From JAVBLD01 sp031553705 (lineage in GTDB: Bacteria > Bacteroidota > Bacteroidia > Bacteroidales > Marinifilaceae), in contig JAVBLD010000020.1 of NCBI GenBank assembly GCA_031553705.1, positions 1 through 26,468 of the forward strand: a stretch of DNA of 26,468 nt, in the 5' to 3' direction. This document shows positions 25,159-26,468 of this stretch, in pieces (the first letter of the stretch is position 1; the number at the start of each line of letters is the position of its first letter). The translations under genes were made by a program, and so were the position numbers. Below the pieces are notes generated by a model. It worked only from the letters and a program-made list of their open reading frames with translations. It ran no database searches and had not been told where the DNA came from.

Positions 25159-26468
25159 ATGAACGCATATATAAAACTACTAGTAATCCTATTTCTGTTT
25201 TCCGGTACTTCCTGTAATGACTGGTTAAATGTAAAACCGGGAGAACAGGCCACGGAAGACGAGATCCTAAAAAACGGAGACGGATACCGTTCCCTGCTAC
25301 TCGGGGTATACCAGGTAATGAGCGGTCCATCCCTATACGGAAGAGAACTCTCTTTCGGATTTACAGACTGCATTTCCCAACAATACAAATTAGATCTGGG
25401 AACCAACATAACTTCCGATCAAGCCTATGTCGATGCCGGGAAATTTAATTATAACGACACGAAAGTGGCTCCTATTATAAAAGGGATCTGGCAGAAGGCA
25501 TTTAATGCAATAGCCAATGCAAACAGCCTGATCCAGAAAATAGAATTTGCAGACTCCACCATCTTCACAGGCAAGGAGATGGAAAGAAAGTTGATCCTTG
25601 GAGAGGCGTTAGCCTGCAGGGCGATGGTTCATTTCGACATGCTGCGGTTGTTCGCCCCCCCGGTAATCAATGACGACGGAAAGGCATACGTTCCATACGT
25701 AGAGACCTATCCGGAAATATATGCCAGAGCTATCCCGGTAAAACCTTTTTTGGATAATGTGATCCGTGACCTAGAACGTGGACGGGAGTTGGTAATCGAA
25801 TGGGATACCTCCCGGGTAGGCGTAGGTACGATTATTACCGGGAATGCCCGCTTTCGAAACGAGTTCTCATCCGGCACGGATATGTTCACGGACCCGGGTA
25901 AATGGGAAGATTTCTTTAAAGGAAGAGGCTATCGCCTACACTATTATGCGATCACAGCGCTATTAGCCCGGGTACATCAATATGCCGGAAATCATACTGA
26001 GGCAATGGAGTATGCGAAAGAAGTATTAAGCTTAGAAATTAAAAATAGTTTCGGAATGCAGAAAGCATTCGATACAGATAATTTTTCAGGCATCCAATTA
26101 ACCGACTGGAATTCGAAAAAAGATCTGAAAATTGTCAGCAACCTGATATTTGCATTATACAATGAAAACGCATACGAGTCGCTTTGGTTATCGAAGTTTT
26201 TTAAGAGCAGCTCTTCCGGGGCGGTCACATGGTTGGTAATCAACCGGGATGCACAACGGATCTGGCGTGACAAGAACGGAAACGACGAATCGTCATACGA
26301 CTACCGGGCGATATACTGGACATTTCTGAGCAATGGCACCTATCCCCTTTCCGGAAAGTATTACCTCAGCGAGGATGAAGGTATACGGGATCAAAACATC
26401 ACTATACTTCCGGCTATCCGGGCAACAGAGATGCACTATATCATGGCGGAAGGCTATGCGCGGCAAGG
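25159..26468 (+). CDS. SusD/RagB-family surface lipoprotein (module 2), 3' end outside window
   Basis: ATG at 25159 lies 17 bases after the susC stop, the same spacing as in module 1, and opens a frame of 436 codons that runs off the right edge. The product starts with a lipoprotein signal peptide (MNAYIKLLVILFLFSGTSC, Cys19), then NDWLNVKPGEQATEDEIL, LLGVYQVMSGPSLYGREL, WQKAFNAIANANSLIQKIEF and GEALACRAMVHFDMLRLFAP, the usual SusD order. It resembles the module 1 SusD in this order (for example SLYGREL against TLYGKEL). It is the lid of the module 2 receptor. By analogy the DUF4843 and PKD-like genes should follow beyond the window. Confidence 0.93.
   Translation, partial: MNAYIKLLVILFLFSGTSCNDWLNVKPGEQATEDEILKNGDGYRSLLLGVYQVMSGPSLYGRELSFGFTDCISQQYKLDLGTNITSDQAYVDAGKFNYNDTKVAPIIKGIWQKAFNAIANANSLIQKIEFADSTIFTGKEMERKLILGEALACRAMVHFDMLRLFAPPVINDDGKAYVPYVETYPEIYARAIPVKPFLDNVIRDLERGRELVIEWDTSRVGVGTIITGNARFRNEFSSGTDMFTDPGKWEDFFKGRGYRLHYYAITALLARVHQYAGNHTEAMEYAKEVLSLEIKNSFGMQKAFDTDNFSGIQLTDWNSKKDLKIVSNLIFALYNENAYESLWLSKFFKSSSSGAVTWLVINRDAQRIWRDKNGNDESSYDYRAIYWTFLSNGTYPLSGKYYLSEDEGIRDQNITILPAIRATEMHYIMAEGYARQ

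Noticed and set aside
1..26468. CRISPR array, tRNA, rRNA, insertion sequence or transposase
   Set aside because: I found no regularly spaced direct repeats, no tRNA-like or rRNA sequence, and no transposase or integrase motifs in any frame. The duplicated modules seem not to be flanked by a visible mobile element within this window.
7097..26468. Classical polysaccharide utilisation locus
   Set aside because: SusC/SusD alone are not proof: no glycoside hydrolase, lyase, esterase, sulfatase or hybrid two-component sensor is present, and the accessory lipoproteins are of the DUF4843/PKD-like type.

Overview
The window is from a member of the Bacteroidota, most probably a gut-type Bacteroidales. 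The evidence is the gene content: SusC/SusD pairs, DUF4843 and PKD-like lipoproteins, ECF sigma/FecR pairs of the Bacteroidota type, GldA/GldF/GldG-like ABC genes, and candidate TAnnTTTG -7 promoter elements. The genus cannot be decided from sequence alone. Every convincing gene is on the + strand.

Layout. (1) 1-138 is the tail of a GldG-like ABC auxiliary/permease gene, closely similar to the tail of the complete copy at 17125-19443. The window therefore starts at the end of a previous, paralogous module. (2) About 140-6670 is an accessory interval, visibly more AT-rich up to about 3.9 kb. It holds short exported proteins, a possible double-glycine-leader peptide, and two copies of an outer-membrane beta-barrel receptor-like gene. 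The first copy is truncated and joined to the end of a golvesin-like gene; the second is nearly full length. Four of these reading frames are each broken by a one-base slip, three of them in runs of six to eight A or T. (3) 7097-19443 is a complete module: ECF sigma, FecR anti-sigma, SusC with an N-terminal STN signalling domain, SusD lipoprotein, DUF4843 lipoprotein, PKD-like lipoprotein, a hairpin, ABC ATPase, and a GldF-GldG fusion permease. (4) 19629-26468 is the start of a second module of the same order (sigma, FecR, SusC, SusD), cut by the window edge inside susD.

How the genes should work together (inference from the families). An extracellular ligand is bound by the lid made of SusD and the extra lipoproteins and imported by SusC with TonB energy. 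The STN domain of SusC can report ligand to FecR in the inner membrane, which controls the cognate ECF sigma and so the operon. The ABC ATPase and the GldF-GldG fusion that follow the lipoproteins suggest an inner-membrane step tied to each receptor module. The ligand cannot be read from the sequence. No glycosidase, polysaccharide lyase or peptidase gene is present in the window, so this is not a classical polysaccharide utilisation locus; peptides are one possibility, by analogy with a B. thetaiotaomicron four-component SusCD complex with two extra lipoproteins.

The most unusual parts are the repeated receptor-plus-ABC module and the decayed or switchable interval between modules.
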